Assembly: GCA_947086925.1 (NCBI GenBank)
Contig: CAMUAL010000009.1
Coordinates: 1 to 49,923 of the forward strand
DNA: 49,923 nt
Origin: an uncultured Clostridia bacterium
GTDB taxonomy: Bacteria; Bacillota; Clostridia; Christensenellales; Pumilibacteraceae
Direction of reading: 5' to 3'
Every line of letters starts with the position of its first letter. Positions within the stretch are counted from its first letter, which is position 1. Positions 34,351-42,192 of this stretch are shown in pieces. The translations under genes and the position numbers were made by a program. Under the pieces are notes generated by a model. The model saw only the letters and a list, made by a program, of their open reading frames with translations. It had not been told where the DNA came from and did not search any database.

Positions 34351-34456
34351 GGCTGACTTTCGAAGTCTTAGGTAGTCGACGTGGCGGATTTCCGCTTTGG
34401 CTAAAAATGCACCATCGGTGCATTTTTGCTTTGTTCCGCAAAGCCGCGTCGCGCCC
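34351..34456. repeat. 106-bp structured repeat element, copy A
   Basis: This aligns without gaps to 38835-38940, with 96 of 106 positions identical. It can fold into GACTT-TCG-AAGTC (34355-34367), a terminator-like hairpin AAAAATGCACC/GGTGCATTTTT (34403-34427), a CTTTGT-TCC-GCAAAG hairpin and a closing stem CGACGTGGC (34377-34385) with GCCGCGTCG (34443-34451). Differences from copy B keep the stems paired. It follows recR and may also terminate it. Confidence 0.7.
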
Positions 34457-34585
34457 ATTTTAAAACCCACCCTGCACGACAAGGGCTACGCCCTTTACAG
34501 CCTTATAGACACGAAGACGAAAACGGGGTCGTTTACAAAGGCGACGCTCGCGCTGCGCGCTCGGCAAAGGAGCCCGACGAGCAAC
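34457..34585. other. gene-free stretch between repeat copy A and the tRNA terminator
   Basis: There is no credible gene. A small hairpin, GGGC-TAC-GCCC, and GC-rich sequence of low information are all I see. Short open frames here run through the repeat and have no ribosome site. Confidence 0.5.
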
Positions 34586-34615
34586 AAAAAAGCACCTTCT
34601 GAGAAAGTGCTTTTT
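34586..34615 (-). terminator. terminator of the tRNA-fMet gene
   Basis: Read on the reverse strand, AAAAAGCAC and GTGCTTTTTT enclose a partly paired loop, 4 bases after the CCA end of the tRNA. Confidence 0.85.
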
Positions 34616-34618
34616 AAG

Positions 34619-34694
<76 letters not shown>

Positions 34695-34721
34695 GCAATC
34701 GTTTAACCGCGTTGTTTAATT

Positions 34722-34750
34722 ATTCTACCACAACGAAAAGGCTATGTCAA
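34722..34750 (-). promoter_or_regulatory. promoter of tRNA-fMet
   Basis: On the reverse strand, a perfect TTGACA (34750-34745), 17 bp and TAGAAT (34727-34722). The start would lie about 20 bases before the mature 5' end. Confidence 0.85.
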
Positions 34751-34856
34751 GCTAATTGTCATGCGAATTAAAGCGAAGTTTGCCGCGAATATAAACATAA
34801 TCCGCAAAATATGCGGAAATTCGCGCGTGTATGCCAACATGATTTCGATAAAACAT

Positions 34857-34886
34857 TTTACAAATCGAAATATGTTATGATATACT
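34857..34886 (+). promoter_or_regulatory. promoter of the ankyrin-like operon
   Basis: TTTACA (34857-34862), 18 bp and TATACT (34881-34886) with a TG two bases before the -10 box (extended -10). The leader is about 55 nt and ends in a GGAGG ribosome site. Confidence 0.65.
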
Positions 34887-34947
34887 TTGTTTGTCGGATT
34901 AAGTATTGACGCAAAAAAGCAATTTGTTTACAAGACGGAGGCCGAGT

Positions 34948-35844
34948 ATGGCAAGCAAAGAAGAACTGTTGCAAAAGGAACGCGAAAAAACTTTGGGCGA
35001 ACTGTTTGTTGCCGAAGTAAGAGCGGCGGAGCCGAATTACGACACGCTCAGAACAATGTGTCTTAACGGCGCCGACGTATGCTACCGTCATGCCGAGGCA
35101 CTTCATTGGGCGGCAAAGCTCAACCGATTCAAGCTCGTATCTTTTCTTATAGATAACGGCGCGTTGCGCGAACCGCGCAGTATAAGCATAATAGCGAACA
35201 TGTGCAACAACAAAGGATTTACCGAGGAGAGCGAACCCGAGTTTTTCGAAGTGCTCGACACGGTGCGCAGAGTATCGTCGGGCGCGGGAATCGATGTGTT
35301 TGTACCTTACATAAATTCAATGGCGGTGCAGGGCAGGCTCGATAAACTGCAAACGCTTATGAAACGGTATTATTTGTCCGAACACGAGGTTGCAAACGCA
35401 GTATATATTCGGATAATATTCGAGGTAATACTGCATGCGCATGACGAAATGCTCGGATTTATAAACAAACACGTGGATTGGCAGAACGCCGCCGCGCTCG
35501 ATATGGCGGTATCGGGCGACGATTGGGTGGTGCTCGAATATCTTTTACAGCAAGGAAAAGTTTCCGCCGCGCCGTCGGAGCAAGCCGTGAGTCAGGCGGT
35601 ATTCTCGGGTTACACCGAGGTGCTCGATATTCTGCTTGCATGCGGCTACACCTTCGGACGCAATCCGCAGTTTCTGAAAAAAGCATGTCGTGCGGCGTTT
35701 AACGACGGCGGGCGCATGCTGAAATATATGCTTAGCCACGGCTATTCGGCAACCGATATTTACGACGGCAGAACCGCACGCGAAAACGCGATAATCGACA
35801 AAAACGAGGCGGCAATGCTTATACTTAACAATCAAGCGAGCTGA
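34948..35844 (+). CDS. ankyrin-repeat-like protein, 298 aa
   Basis: A soluble helical protein built of degenerate ankyrin-type repeats: ALHWAAKLNRFKLVSFLIDNGA near 50-72, AALDMAVSGDDWVVLEYLLQQGKV near 188-211, AVSQAVFSGYTEVLDILLACGYTF near 217-240 and a last unit MLKYMLSHGYSATDIYDGRTARENAI. The first 30 residues are a charged helix. Such proteins bind partner proteins, but there is no hint of the partner. The start at 34948 follows GGAGG; the frame continues upstream to 34906 without a ribosome site. Its stop is separated by a single base from the next gene, which encodes a membrane protein and could be the partner. Confidence 0.75.
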   Translation: MASKEELLQKEREKTLGELFVAEVRAAEPNYDTLRTMCLNGADVCYRHAEALHWAAKLNRFKLVSFLIDNGALREPRSISIIANMCNNKGFTEESEPEFFEVLDTVRRVSSGAGIDVFVPYINSMAVQGRLDKLQTLMKRYYLSEHEVANAVYIRIIFEVILHAHDEMLGFINKHVDWQNAAALDMAVSGDDWVVLEYLLQQGKVSAAPSEQAVSQAVFSGYTEVLDILLACGYTFGRNPQFLKKACRAAFNDGGRMLKYMLSHGYSATDIYDGRTARENAIIDKNEAAMLILNNQAS

Positions 35845-35845
35845 A

Positions 35846-36574
35846 ATGAACGAAAGAGAACCCGAAAACAAAGCAGACGGCGAAAGCGTGAGCGCACCCT
35901 CGCCCGAGCGAGAATCCGCCGAACAGTCCGCGCCCGAACAACATACGGACGTGCAAGAGGTTACGAATGAGGAACACGACCCTACCGTAACCATGTTTCG
36001 CCGCCCCAAACGGTTGGGAAAATACATATCCAAACTCGAACAGTCCGAACTCGACAAACTGCAACGCAAAAAGTCGATGTTCATGTATTTAAGCACGCTG
36101 TTTTTCGGCGTGACTTTGCTCCTTAAAGTGGAGGGACGCGAAAAGCTGGCGCAACAGAAGTCGCTGTTCGCGCTGTTTTCGTTATACGTAATATGTCTGC
36201 TTGTTATGATTGTGTTTTCCGTTTACATTGCGGTGCTCGGCGGAACGTCGCAAAAAATCGGACGCGAAATAAAAGAAAAAAACACGCCTCTTGCGGGGCT
36301 TGACAAACGCACCTTTACCTCGTACGAAATTTTCAACGGTTTTCACGTTGTTTTGGCGCTTGCCGAAGTTGCGATAAGCATTTACGGATTCGGTGTGTGG
36401 GGTGCCGTGAATATAGCGGCGGCGGTTGCTTCGGCGGCATGCAGTATAATTTCAAGGCAGATACTTTTCAAGGCAAATTCCGGCAATCTCGAATATTTTC
36501 CCGCGCGGGAAGAATCCGAACAACTGCCGAATTTAATAACAAAAAATAAAAGCAAGAGGAAAAAACATCGATGA
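35846..36574 (+). CDS. hypothetical four-helix membrane protein, 242 aa
   Basis: An acidic, Pro/Glu/Ser-rich N-terminal cytoplasmic stretch (1-50) precedes a basic region and about four hydrophobic segments: FMYLSTLFFGVTLLL, LFALFSLYVICLLVMIVFSV, FNGFHVVLALAEVAISIYGF and WGAVNIAAAVASAACSII. A basic C-terminal tail (KNKSKRKKHR) follows. I do not recognise the family. It is embedded in an operon: the ankyrin-like gene ends one base before, and the next ATG overlaps its stop (ATGA at 36571), so all three are probably coupled. Confidence 0.7.
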   Translation: MNEREPENKADGESVSAPSPERESAEQSAPEQHTDVQEVTNEEHDPTVTMFRRPKRLGKYISKLEQSELDKLQRKKSMFMYLSTLFFGVTLLLKVEGREKLAQQKSLFALFSLYVICLLVMIVFSVYIAVLGGTSQKIGREIKEKNTPLAGLDKRTFTSYEIFNGFHVVLALAEVAISIYGFGVWGAVNIAAAVASAACSIISRQILFKANSGNLEYFPAREESEQLPNLITKNKSKRKKHR

Positions 36575-37815
36575 AAAAAGTAAAAGTAGGCGTTGTCGGC
36601 GTATATCGCGGCAAATCCATGATTGACTACTGCGCTCAGGACGAGCGCGTAAAGCTTACCGCAATCTGCGATATTTGGAAGGACGGCTTAAACAAAGTAA
36701 AAGCCGAACTTAACGACGATTCGATTGCGTTTTACGACAGCTTTGACGAATTTTTGAAAACTGCCGATATGGACGCGGTTGTACTTGCAAACTATGCCAC
36801 CGAACACGCTCCTTTGGCAATCAGATGTTTAAAGGCGGGCAAACACGTTTACAGCGAGGTTTTGCCGGTGCAGACCATGGCTCAGGCGGTAGAGCTTGCC
36901 GAAACCGTGGAAAAGAGCGGAAAGGTTTACGCATACGCCGAAAATTACTGCTATATGGCGGCTCCGCGCGAAATGAAACGTCTTTACTTAAACGGCGATT
37001 TGGGAGAGTTCGAGTACGGCGAGGGCGAGTATTTTCACAACTGCGAACCGGGTTGGGCAGACCTTACCTACGGCGACGAAAACCATTGGCGCAACCGCAT
37101 GTACGCAAACTTTTACTGCACTCATTCGGTAGGACCTCTTTTGCATATAACGGGCTTGCGTCCCGTAAAGGTATCGGGATTCGAGCTTGTGCACAACAAA
37201 CGCATGGCGCGCATGGGCGCAAAGGGCGGACTTGCGGGCGTTGAAATGGTAACGCTCGAAAACGGCGCGGTAATAAAGAGCGTTCACGGCGTGGGCATAA
37301 GCAAAAATTCGGTGTGGTACAGCGTTTACGGTTCGCTCGGCACTGCCGAAAGCGGACGCGAAGCCGCAGAGGGCTCGGGACACGTATCGCGCATATATAC
37401 AAATCTCGACCGTTACGACGGCGAATGCGTTGACAGACTCGTGGCTTATAACCCCGTGGATTCGCTGAGCGGCAGAGCTATGGCGAACGGGCACGGCGGA
37501 AGCGACTTTTACTGTATGTATAACTTTATAAGCAAATTGCTCGGCGAAAAAGACGCCGACATAATAGACGTGTACGAGGCTCTCGACATGTTCTTCTGCG
37601 GCTTACTCGGCTACCGTTCGGTGCTCGACGGCGGTGCGCCTGCGGAGATTCCCGACTTTAAAAATCCCAATGTGCGCGAAAAATACAGGCACGACACGGC
37701 ATGTACCGACCCCGATGTGGCGGGCGACAAGCTTATACCCTCGTACTCGAAGGGCAACCCCGATATTCCCGCGTCGGTTTACAAGAACATGAAGGAAAAG
37801 TGCAGAATAAGATAA
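36571..37815 (+). CDS. Gfo/Idh/MocA-family oxidoreductase
   Basis: The 414-residue protein has the Gfo/Idh/MocA layout: an N-terminal NAD(P)-binding Rossmann domain (VKVGVVGVYRGKSM, then ICDIWKD, and DAVVLANYATEHAPLAIRCLKAGKHVYSEVLP, where the family has EKP) and a larger C-terminal alpha/beta domain for substrate (GEYFHNCEPGWADLTYGDENHWRN). The EKP Lys is replaced here by Leu in SEVLP, so the mechanism may differ or be of the GH109-like type. It oxidises or reduces a sugar or sugar acid of unknown identity. It is followed 19 bp on by a DMT transporter, which might carry the substrate. Confidence 0.88.
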   Translation: MKKVKVGVVGVYRGKSMIDYCAQDERVKLTAICDIWKDGLNKVKAELNDDSIAFYDSFDEFLKTADMDAVVLANYATEHAPLAIRCLKAGKHVYSEVLPVQTMAQAVELAETVEKSGKVYAYAENYCYMAAPREMKRLYLNGDLGEFEYGEGEYFHNCEPGWADLTYGDENHWRNRMYANFYCTHSVGPLLHITGLRPVKVSGFELVHNKRMARMGAKGGLAGVEMVTLENGAVIKSVHGVGISKNSVWYSVYGSLGTAESGREAAEGSGHVSRIYTNLDRYDGECVDRLVAYNPVDSLSGRAMANGHGGSDFYCMYNFISKLLGEKDADIIDVYEALDMFFCGLLGYRSVLDGGAPAEIPDFKNPNVREKYRHDTACTDPDVAGDKLIPSYSKGNPDIPASVYKNMKEKCRIR

Positions 37816-37834
37816 TAACGAAAGAAAAATCGTA

Positions 37835-38779
37835 ATGGGTGTCTGTTTATTACTATTGTTATCGGGAATGTTATTTGCGGTGCAGTTCTGCATTAACAAA
37901 TACTTCCAAACGTACAAACCGAGAGGCGAAACTTCCACGGTTTTGTATGCTGTATACGGCAAAGCCGTTTCGGCGGTGCTGTTTCTCATAATAATTCCCT
38001 TTACGGTGAAGATTTATTGGGGCAATTCGTACACGGTGCTCGTCGGCGTTGTTCACGCCGTATTAAATCTTATAATAACTCTTGTGGGAATCCGCGTGCT
38101 CTCCGTGGGCAGCGTGGCGTTTTATACCATTGCAATGATGATAGGCGGCATGGCTGTTCCCGTTGTGTTCGGCGTGTTCCTGTTTTCCGACGGATTCGGT
38201 TGGATGCGCGGACTTGCGTTCGTGCTTATCGCGGCGGCGGTTGTGCTCACTGCGGGCGGCGAGCGCAAAAAGCCTACTCTCAAAGCCGTGATAATGTATG
38301 TTATTCTGTTTTTATGTAACGGGTTTATAGGTGTGTTTACCGCGCTTCATACAAACATTTGGGGCAAGGGCATACCCGACGTTACCTTTATGTTCGGTGC
38401 GTCGGTTGTCGCGGTTGCGTGCTATATGCCCGCAATGCTAATAATATGGCTGTGCGAAAAGCGTCGCAAAACGTGCGAACCCGTAACTCCCGAAAACACG
38501 CCCGTAAAAACATATTCCGATTTAGGCACGGCAGGGAAGATTTTTTATCGGCTCAGTTCGGTTTTTGCCGGCATTGCGGGCAGTTTGGGGAATTATCTTA
38601 TTGTTATGGGTACGGCGGCGGAGGGAATCGGTTCGGTAGTCACATTTCCGCTTGTAACGGGCGGAACGATTTTATTTACGACTCTGCTTTCGCTTATCTT
38701 TTACCGCGAAAAACCCAAAATAAAACAATGGATCGGAATTGTGCTTATTCCCGTTGCATTGGTGATTTTTATATTATAA
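37835..38779 (+). CDS. DMT-superfamily (EamA-like) transporter
   Basis: A 314-residue membrane protein with about ten hydrophobic segments in two five-helix halves, matching EamA/RhaT-type drug/metabolite transporters. Visible segments include LLLLLSGMLFAVQFCINKYF, VLYAVYGKAVSAVLFLIII, VGSVAFYTIAMMIGGMAVPVVFGVFLF and the last pair PLVTGGTILFTTLLSLIFYREK / QWIGIVLIPVALVIFIL. A hydrophilic loop (EKRRKTCEPVTPENTPVKT) separates two central helices. Its ribosome site is weak. As the last gene of the ankyrin-to-oxidoreductase operon, it may import the oxidoreductase substrate; this is inference. Confidence 0.85.
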   Translation: MGVCLLLLLSGMLFAVQFCINKYFQTYKPRGETSTVLYAVYGKAVSAVLFLIIIPFTVKIYWGNSYTVLVGVVHAVLNLIITLVGIRVLSVGSVAFYTIAMMIGGMAVPVVFGVFLFSDGFGWMRGLAFVLIAAAVVLTAGGERKKPTLKAVIMYVILFLCNGFIGVFTALHTNIWGKGIPDVTFMFGASVVAVACYMPAMLIIWLCEKRRKTCEPVTPENTPVKTYSDLGTAGKIFYRLSSVFAGIAGSLGNYLIVMGTAAEGIGSVVTFPLVTGGTILFTTLLSLIFYREKPKIKQWIGIVLIPVALVIFIL

Positions 38780-38834
38780 GACATATTAAGTATTTTTGAT
38801 TGCAAAAAGGTTGGCGAAAAACAATAAAGGGAGG

Positions 38835-38940
38835 GGCTGACTTTCGAAGTCTTAGGTCGCCGACGTGGCGGCTTCCCGCTTTGGCTAAAAAGGCACCGTA
38901 GGTGCCTTTTTACTTTGCTCCGCAAAGCCGCGTCGCGCCC
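38835..38940. repeat. 106-bp structured repeat element, copy B
   Basis: Second copy of the element at 34351-34456, 55 bp after the transporter stop codon. The central hairpin here is AAAAAGGCACC/GGTGCCTTTTT: compared with copy A, T-A has become G-C on both sides of the stem. The adjacent hairpin changes from CTTTGT to CTTTGC opposite the same GCAAAG (wobble to Watson-Crick). The closing stem is identical. Confidence 0.7.
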
Positions 38941-39000
38941 CCACGCGACTTCCCTGCGGGAAGCGATAAGGCTAAAATGTAAAGGCGGTGAGAAAATAAT

Positions 39001-39166
39001 AAAAGACCTCTCCGCTACGGTCGAGGTGACAGTGTGTGGTTGTGAATACGGTCGAGGTGACAGTGTGTGGTTGTGAATACGGTCGAGGTGACAGTGTGTG
39101 GTTGCGAATACGGTCGGGGTGACAATGTGCGTTATATGTCACCCCGAGCATAGCCGAGGGGTCTTA
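39001..39166. repeat. REP-like inverted repeat enclosing 31-bp tandem repeats
   Basis: The left arm (39001-39030, AAAAGACCTC...GAGGTGAC) and right arm (39138-39166, GTCACCCCGA...GGGTCTTA) are inverted relatives. Between them a 31-bp unit starting near 39017 is repeated at 39048 and 39079, with a diverged partial unit at 39110. The arms match the elements at 18572 and 49759. The stretch 38941-39256 otherwise holds only a CTTCCC-TGC-GGGAAG hairpin and a run of nine G at 39199-39207. Confidence 0.8.
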
Positions 39167-39256
39167 TCCTTAATTCAAACCCCTGTACCTTTTGGGGCGG
39201 GGGGGGGAATTGAAATGGGGTTGGGAATTCTATATTTAATTAAGCGTACCGTAAAT

Positions 39257-39517
39257 TCAACTACCCTGACAGTTTACCGTTGTATCGTCGTCGTCGCCGC
39301 GCGGAATCATTGTGTATTTGCATGTGGAAAACTCTACGCTTTCGCCTATGGGCGGATTGTCCTCGCCCGCTTCGCAGTTCTGCAAATAGTTGTTAAGTTC
39401 CAATACGTCGGCGGCGTATTCGTCGGTTTCGCAGTCGCCGCATTCACGCAGTAATATTTTTTTGAGCATGTCCTCGTCGGTTTTAAGGTTTTGCTTTTTG
39501 TTTTCGTTTTTATCCAC
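39257..39517 (-). CDS. small Cys-containing acidic protein, 86 aa
   Basis: The frame starts with GTG at 39517, 9 bases after a perfect GGAGGT, which makes it credible despite its size. The product is acidic, with five Cys (RECGDCE, LQNCEAG, FSTCKY, VNCQGS), an Asp-rich DDDD near the end and no signal peptide or membrane helix. I do not recognise it. The Cys spacing could bind iron or zinc. It lies downstream of the radical SAM gene on the same strand with 151 bp between them, so it could be a co-expressed small partner or even a modification substrate; there is no direct evidence for either. Confidence 0.6.
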   Translation of the reverse strand: MDKNENKKQNLKTDEDMLKKILLRECGDCETDEYAADVLELNNYLQNCEAGEDNPPIGESVEFSTCKYTMIPRGDDDDTTVNCQGS

Positions 39518-39668
39518 GGTTTAATTACCTCCGTAGGTAGTTTACCGCATACGCTACGGAATTATCCGCAAAAATCTCTCGCCCGTAAAGGCGGCAAGAC
39601 ATTTTGTTCGGCGGCACGAAAAATAATCGTACAGACAAAGCGTTTTGCAATAGTGCGACACTGTCGCG

Positions 39669-40544
39669 CTATTCGTCGAAATTCGGGGTGTAAACACCCG
39701 ACGCCGAATCTTTGTATTGCATAAAGCCGTCTAATCCGTAGCGACGTGCGGCTTGTAATACGCGGTTGTATTCCATTAAAGTTATGCGGCGGTTAAGCTC
39801 GGGGAAGTCGGGGCTGTTGAAGTCGGGTGTGTACTGACTCATAACGCTTACGCGCACGCCGTCGAATTTATTTGCGATTATTCGCATTATTTCTTCGCCG
39901 TCGTGCGATAGGTTGGGAAGAACAAGGTGACGGATAATCGTGCCGCGCAGTGCCAATCCGTCGCGCTCAACGTACCCGCCCGTTTGACGCACCATTTCCG
40001 ATATTGCGGCAACCGCAACTTCGGGGTAGTCGGGGGCGTGTGAATATTTTTGCGCCGCGTCACGGCTGATATATTTAAAGTCGGGCAGGTAAATATCGAT
40101 TAGCCCGTTTAACATTTTAAGCGTTTCGGGCTTTTCGTAACCCGAGCTGTTGTATACAACGGGAATTTTTAATTGCGGTTTTATAAGAGCGAGCGCGTCG
40201 GCTATATGCGGCACGTAGTGCGCGCCCGTAACGAGGTTTATGTTGTGCGCGCCTTTAAATTGCAATTCGAGCATTTCGTCCGCAAGCTCTTTTACCGAAT
40301 AAATTTCGCCGCACGTTTTTTGCGAAATTACCGCGTTTTGGCAATAACCGCATTGTAAATTACAGCCGCCGAAAAATATCGCGCCGCTGCCGCGAGTTCC
40401 GCTTATAGGCGGTTCTTCGTACATATGAAGCATTGTTTTGGCTACTCGGAGCTTGTCGTCGGCTCTGCATGCGCCCGCGCCCTTTTGCCTGTTTGCGCCG
40501 CATTCGCGCGGGCACAGCATACAATGTGAAAAATCGTAATTCAT
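39669..40544 (-). CDS. radical SAM protein, PflX/COG1313-like
   Basis: The 291-residue protein has the radical SAM cluster motif C-x3-C-x2-C in FFGGCNLQCGYCQN near 62, preceded by an N-terminal four-Cys region (HCMLCPRECGANRQKGAGAC, residues 8-27), as in the PflX/COG1313 group of putative pyruvate-formate-lyase-activating-like enzymes. The rest of the barrel shows NLVTGAHYVPHIADAL, PVVYNSSGYEKPETLKML and LIDIYLPDFKY. It generates a 5'-deoxyadenosyl radical; the target is not established for this family. A small Cys-rich gene lies downstream and a RAYT-like gene upstream on the same strand, 39 bp away. Confidence 0.92.
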   Translation of the reverse strand: MNYDFSHCMLCPRECGANRQKGAGACRADDKLRVAKTMLHMYEEPPISGTRGSGAIFFGGCNLQCGYCQNAVISQKTCGEIYSVKELADEMLELQFKGAHNINLVTGAHYVPHIADALALIKPQLKIPVVYNSSGYEKPETLKMLNGLIDIYLPDFKYISRDAAQKYSHAPDYPEVAVAAISEMVRQTGGYVERDGLALRGTIIRHLVLPNLSHDGEEIMRIIANKFDGVRVSVMSQYTPDFNSPDFPELNRRITLMEYNRVLQAARRYGLDGFMQYKDSASGVYTPNFDE

Positions 40545-40583
40545 ATTTTATCGAAAGCGCGTACGGTATTTGCGCGCAATATT

Positions 40584-41345
40584 TTATAATTCCGTGCTTT
40601 CGGCATATACTTTCAGCGCGCGTTCAACCGTGCTTTTGCTTATATCGAGCACGCGCGAAAGCTGACGTATACTGCTTCCTTCGCGCTGCAAGTTGTAAAC
40701 GAGTTCGCCGAGCACGGGCAGAGTTATGTGCTCAGCCTCGTAAGGAGTCATGCCGCGGGTGCGCGTGCGCACGAGTTCTATGACTTCGTTGTCGGTGATT
40801 GTTTTTTTGCGTTCGCCCGATGCGAATTTGCGCGCAGGCTCGGTTTGCATTTCGGATTTGAACTGCATTATGCTGTCGTCGAATAAAAGCATCAGAGAGT
40901 CGCTTCGAATGCCTTTTCTGCTCATGTAGTTATTGTATGAGGAATATTCGTACTCGGCGGTTAATCCGTATTTTAAAGGTAGCCGAAATACGTATCTTAC
41001 CGCGTCGGCAAGTTCTTCGTCGGTTTCTATCGGCTCGCTTACGTAGCGGTCGTAAAACAGCTTGCCAGAACGGTTGTACTTTTCGTTGCAAATCACCGCG
41101 TATGCCGAGATTAAAGCTTTAAGAGTTTCGCCGATTGGTTGCAATCCCTCTTTAAGCACCAAATGCGCCGACTCTGAAAACAGACAGTAGGCGTATATTT
41201 CGGTTAAATCCCGCTCCTGCGATTTTGCGAGAAGCCGCAAAAATCTGCGGTAATCGTCGTCTTCGGCAAACAAAAGCTTATCGTTGCCTTTAAGCACGAT
41301 ATGATACATTCCGCTTTCGCTTTTGACTCTCGCTTTTCTTGCCAT
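40584..41345 (-). CDS. RAYT-like (Y1/IS200-type) transposase homologue with degenerate HUH motif
   Basis: The 253-residue protein starts MARKARVKSESGMYHIVLKGND and has the order of REP-associated tyrosine transposases: DYRRFLRLLAKSQERDLTEIYAYCL, then ESAHLVLKEG where active enzymes have the metal-binding H-x-H (typically NHFHLLV). Only the second His remains. KYNRSGKLFYDRYVSEPIETDEELADAVRYVFRLPLKYGL is the usual segment before the active-site Tyr region (EYEYSSYNNYM). A C-terminal helix-turn-helix (SSIRQLSRVLDISKSTVERALK) is added. It may therefore be a domesticated DNA-binding protein. A consensus promoter with TATAAT six bases before the ATG indicates a leaderless message; codons upstream of 41345 are discarded. 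Confidence 0.8.
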   Translation of the reverse strand: MARKARVKSESGMYHIVLKGNDKLLFAEDDDYRRFLRLLAKSQERDLTEIYAYCLFSESAHLVLKEGLQPIGETLKALISAYAVICNEKYNRSGKLFYDRYVSEPIETDEELADAVRYVFRLPLKYGLTAEYEYSSYNNYMSRKGIRSDSLMLLFDDSIMQFKSEMQTEPARKFASGERKKTITDNEVIELVRTRTRGMTPYEAEHITLPVLGELVYNLQREGSSIRQLSRVLDISKSTVERALKVYAESTEL

Positions 41346-41351
41346 GTAATC

Positions 41352-41380
41352 ATTATAAAGCATTGCGGGCGCAATGTCAA
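41352..41380 (-). promoter_or_regulatory. consensus promoter of the RAYT-like gene (leaderless)
   Basis: On the reverse strand, perfect TTGACA (41380-41375), 17 bp and perfect TATAAT (41357-41352). Six bases separate the -10 box from the ATG at 41345, so transcription starts at or next to the first codon. Confidence 0.8.
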
Positions 41381-41427
41381 GCTTTATGCGTCCCTGTGTC
41401 TTAGAGTCTAAACGTAATTTGCATATG

Positions 41428-41456
41428 TTGACAATCGCAAAAAGCGGGAGTATAAT
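41428..41456 (+). promoter_or_regulatory. consensus promoter of the first four-helix membrane protein gene
   Basis: Perfect TTGACA (41428-41433), 17 bp, perfect TATAAT (41451-41456). It is divergent from the RAYT-like promoter, with the two -35 boxes 47 bp apart. Confidence 0.88.
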
Positions 41457-41493
41457 ATATATGAATAAATGCATAAAAGTACGGAGAGTGCAA

Positions 41494-42108
41494 ATGGCAA
41501 AAACCGCAAAGGCGTCAAAGCCGAAAAAACAACCCAAACAGCGCAAGCAATCCGCTGCGCGCAATCGGTCTATGCCCATGAGCTATTATCAGACGCGGAA
41601 AAAGAGCAAAAAGATAACGACCGAACATTTGGTAATACTCATAGCTATGCTTTTCGGAATAGTTTCGGTAATGATGTTGCTTGCGCCGTGCATTACCAAA
41701 AAAACGGTATTGCTCGACGAATCGGTTGTAAACTATTACATGGGCTTTAAGCTTATGTTCGGAATGGGCGATAACTTGAAGTTCAATTACCTTATGTTGT
41801 TTACGCTCGTGTTTTCGGCAATGGGTTTCGTGGGTGTTATACTTTCGTTCGCGCTCAAAGAAAAACGGCAGAAAATAGGCAGTCTTATTGCCGCGCTCGG
41901 ATTTTTGGCGGCGGCGGTGTTCTTCTTTTTGTTCCGCGCGGTTTATCCCATAGGGGTAGAGGGCGGCGCGTCTGCGATTAAAACCGACGAAACGCTTTCG
42001 AATGCAAAATACAGATTGGGTTTGGGAGCTATTCTCGGCGGACTGTTTTCGCTTGTCGCATCGTTTACATCGCTTATTGCGACTCACGGCATAAAAGAGG
42101 AAGAATAA
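41494..42108 (+). CDS. four-helix membrane protein, 204 aa (paralogue 1)
   Basis: A basic, Lys/Gln-rich N-terminus of 45 residues (KASKPKKQPKQRKQSAARNRS) precedes four hydrophobic segments: LVILIAMLFGIVSVMMLLAP, LMLFTLVFSAMGFVGVILSFAL, LIAALGFLAAAVFFFLFRA and LGLGAILGGLFSLVASFTSLIA. The loop RAVYPIGVEGGASAI is nearly repeated in the next gene (RAFYPMGVEGGAEGL), which shows the two are paralogues. I do not recognise a named family. The start at 41494 follows ACGGAGAG and lies 38 bases after the -10 box; in-frame codons upstream lie inside the promoter. Confidence 0.78.
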   Translation: MAKTAKASKPKKQPKQRKQSAARNRSMPMSYYQTRKKSKKITTEHLVILIAMLFGIVSVMMLLAPCITKKTVLLDESVVNYYMGFKLMFGMGDNLKFNYLMLFTLVFSAMGFVGVILSFALKEKRQKIGSLIAALGFLAAAVFFFLFRAVYPIGVEGGASAIKTDETLSNAKYRLGLGAILGGLFSLVASFTSLIATHGIKEEE

Positions 42109-42134
42109 TATATCCGTAACATCTTTTACAGCTA

Positions 42135-42163
42135 TTGACAAAGCATAAAATGTGTCGTATACT
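42135..42163 (+). promoter_or_regulatory. promoter of the second four-helix membrane protein gene
   Basis: Perfect TTGACA (42135-42140), 17 bp, TATACT (42158-42163), leading into a GGGAGG ribosome site before the ATG at 42193. Confidence 0.85.
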
Positions 42164-42192
42164 TATAATAAGTTATTTGGGAGGTTTAAATA

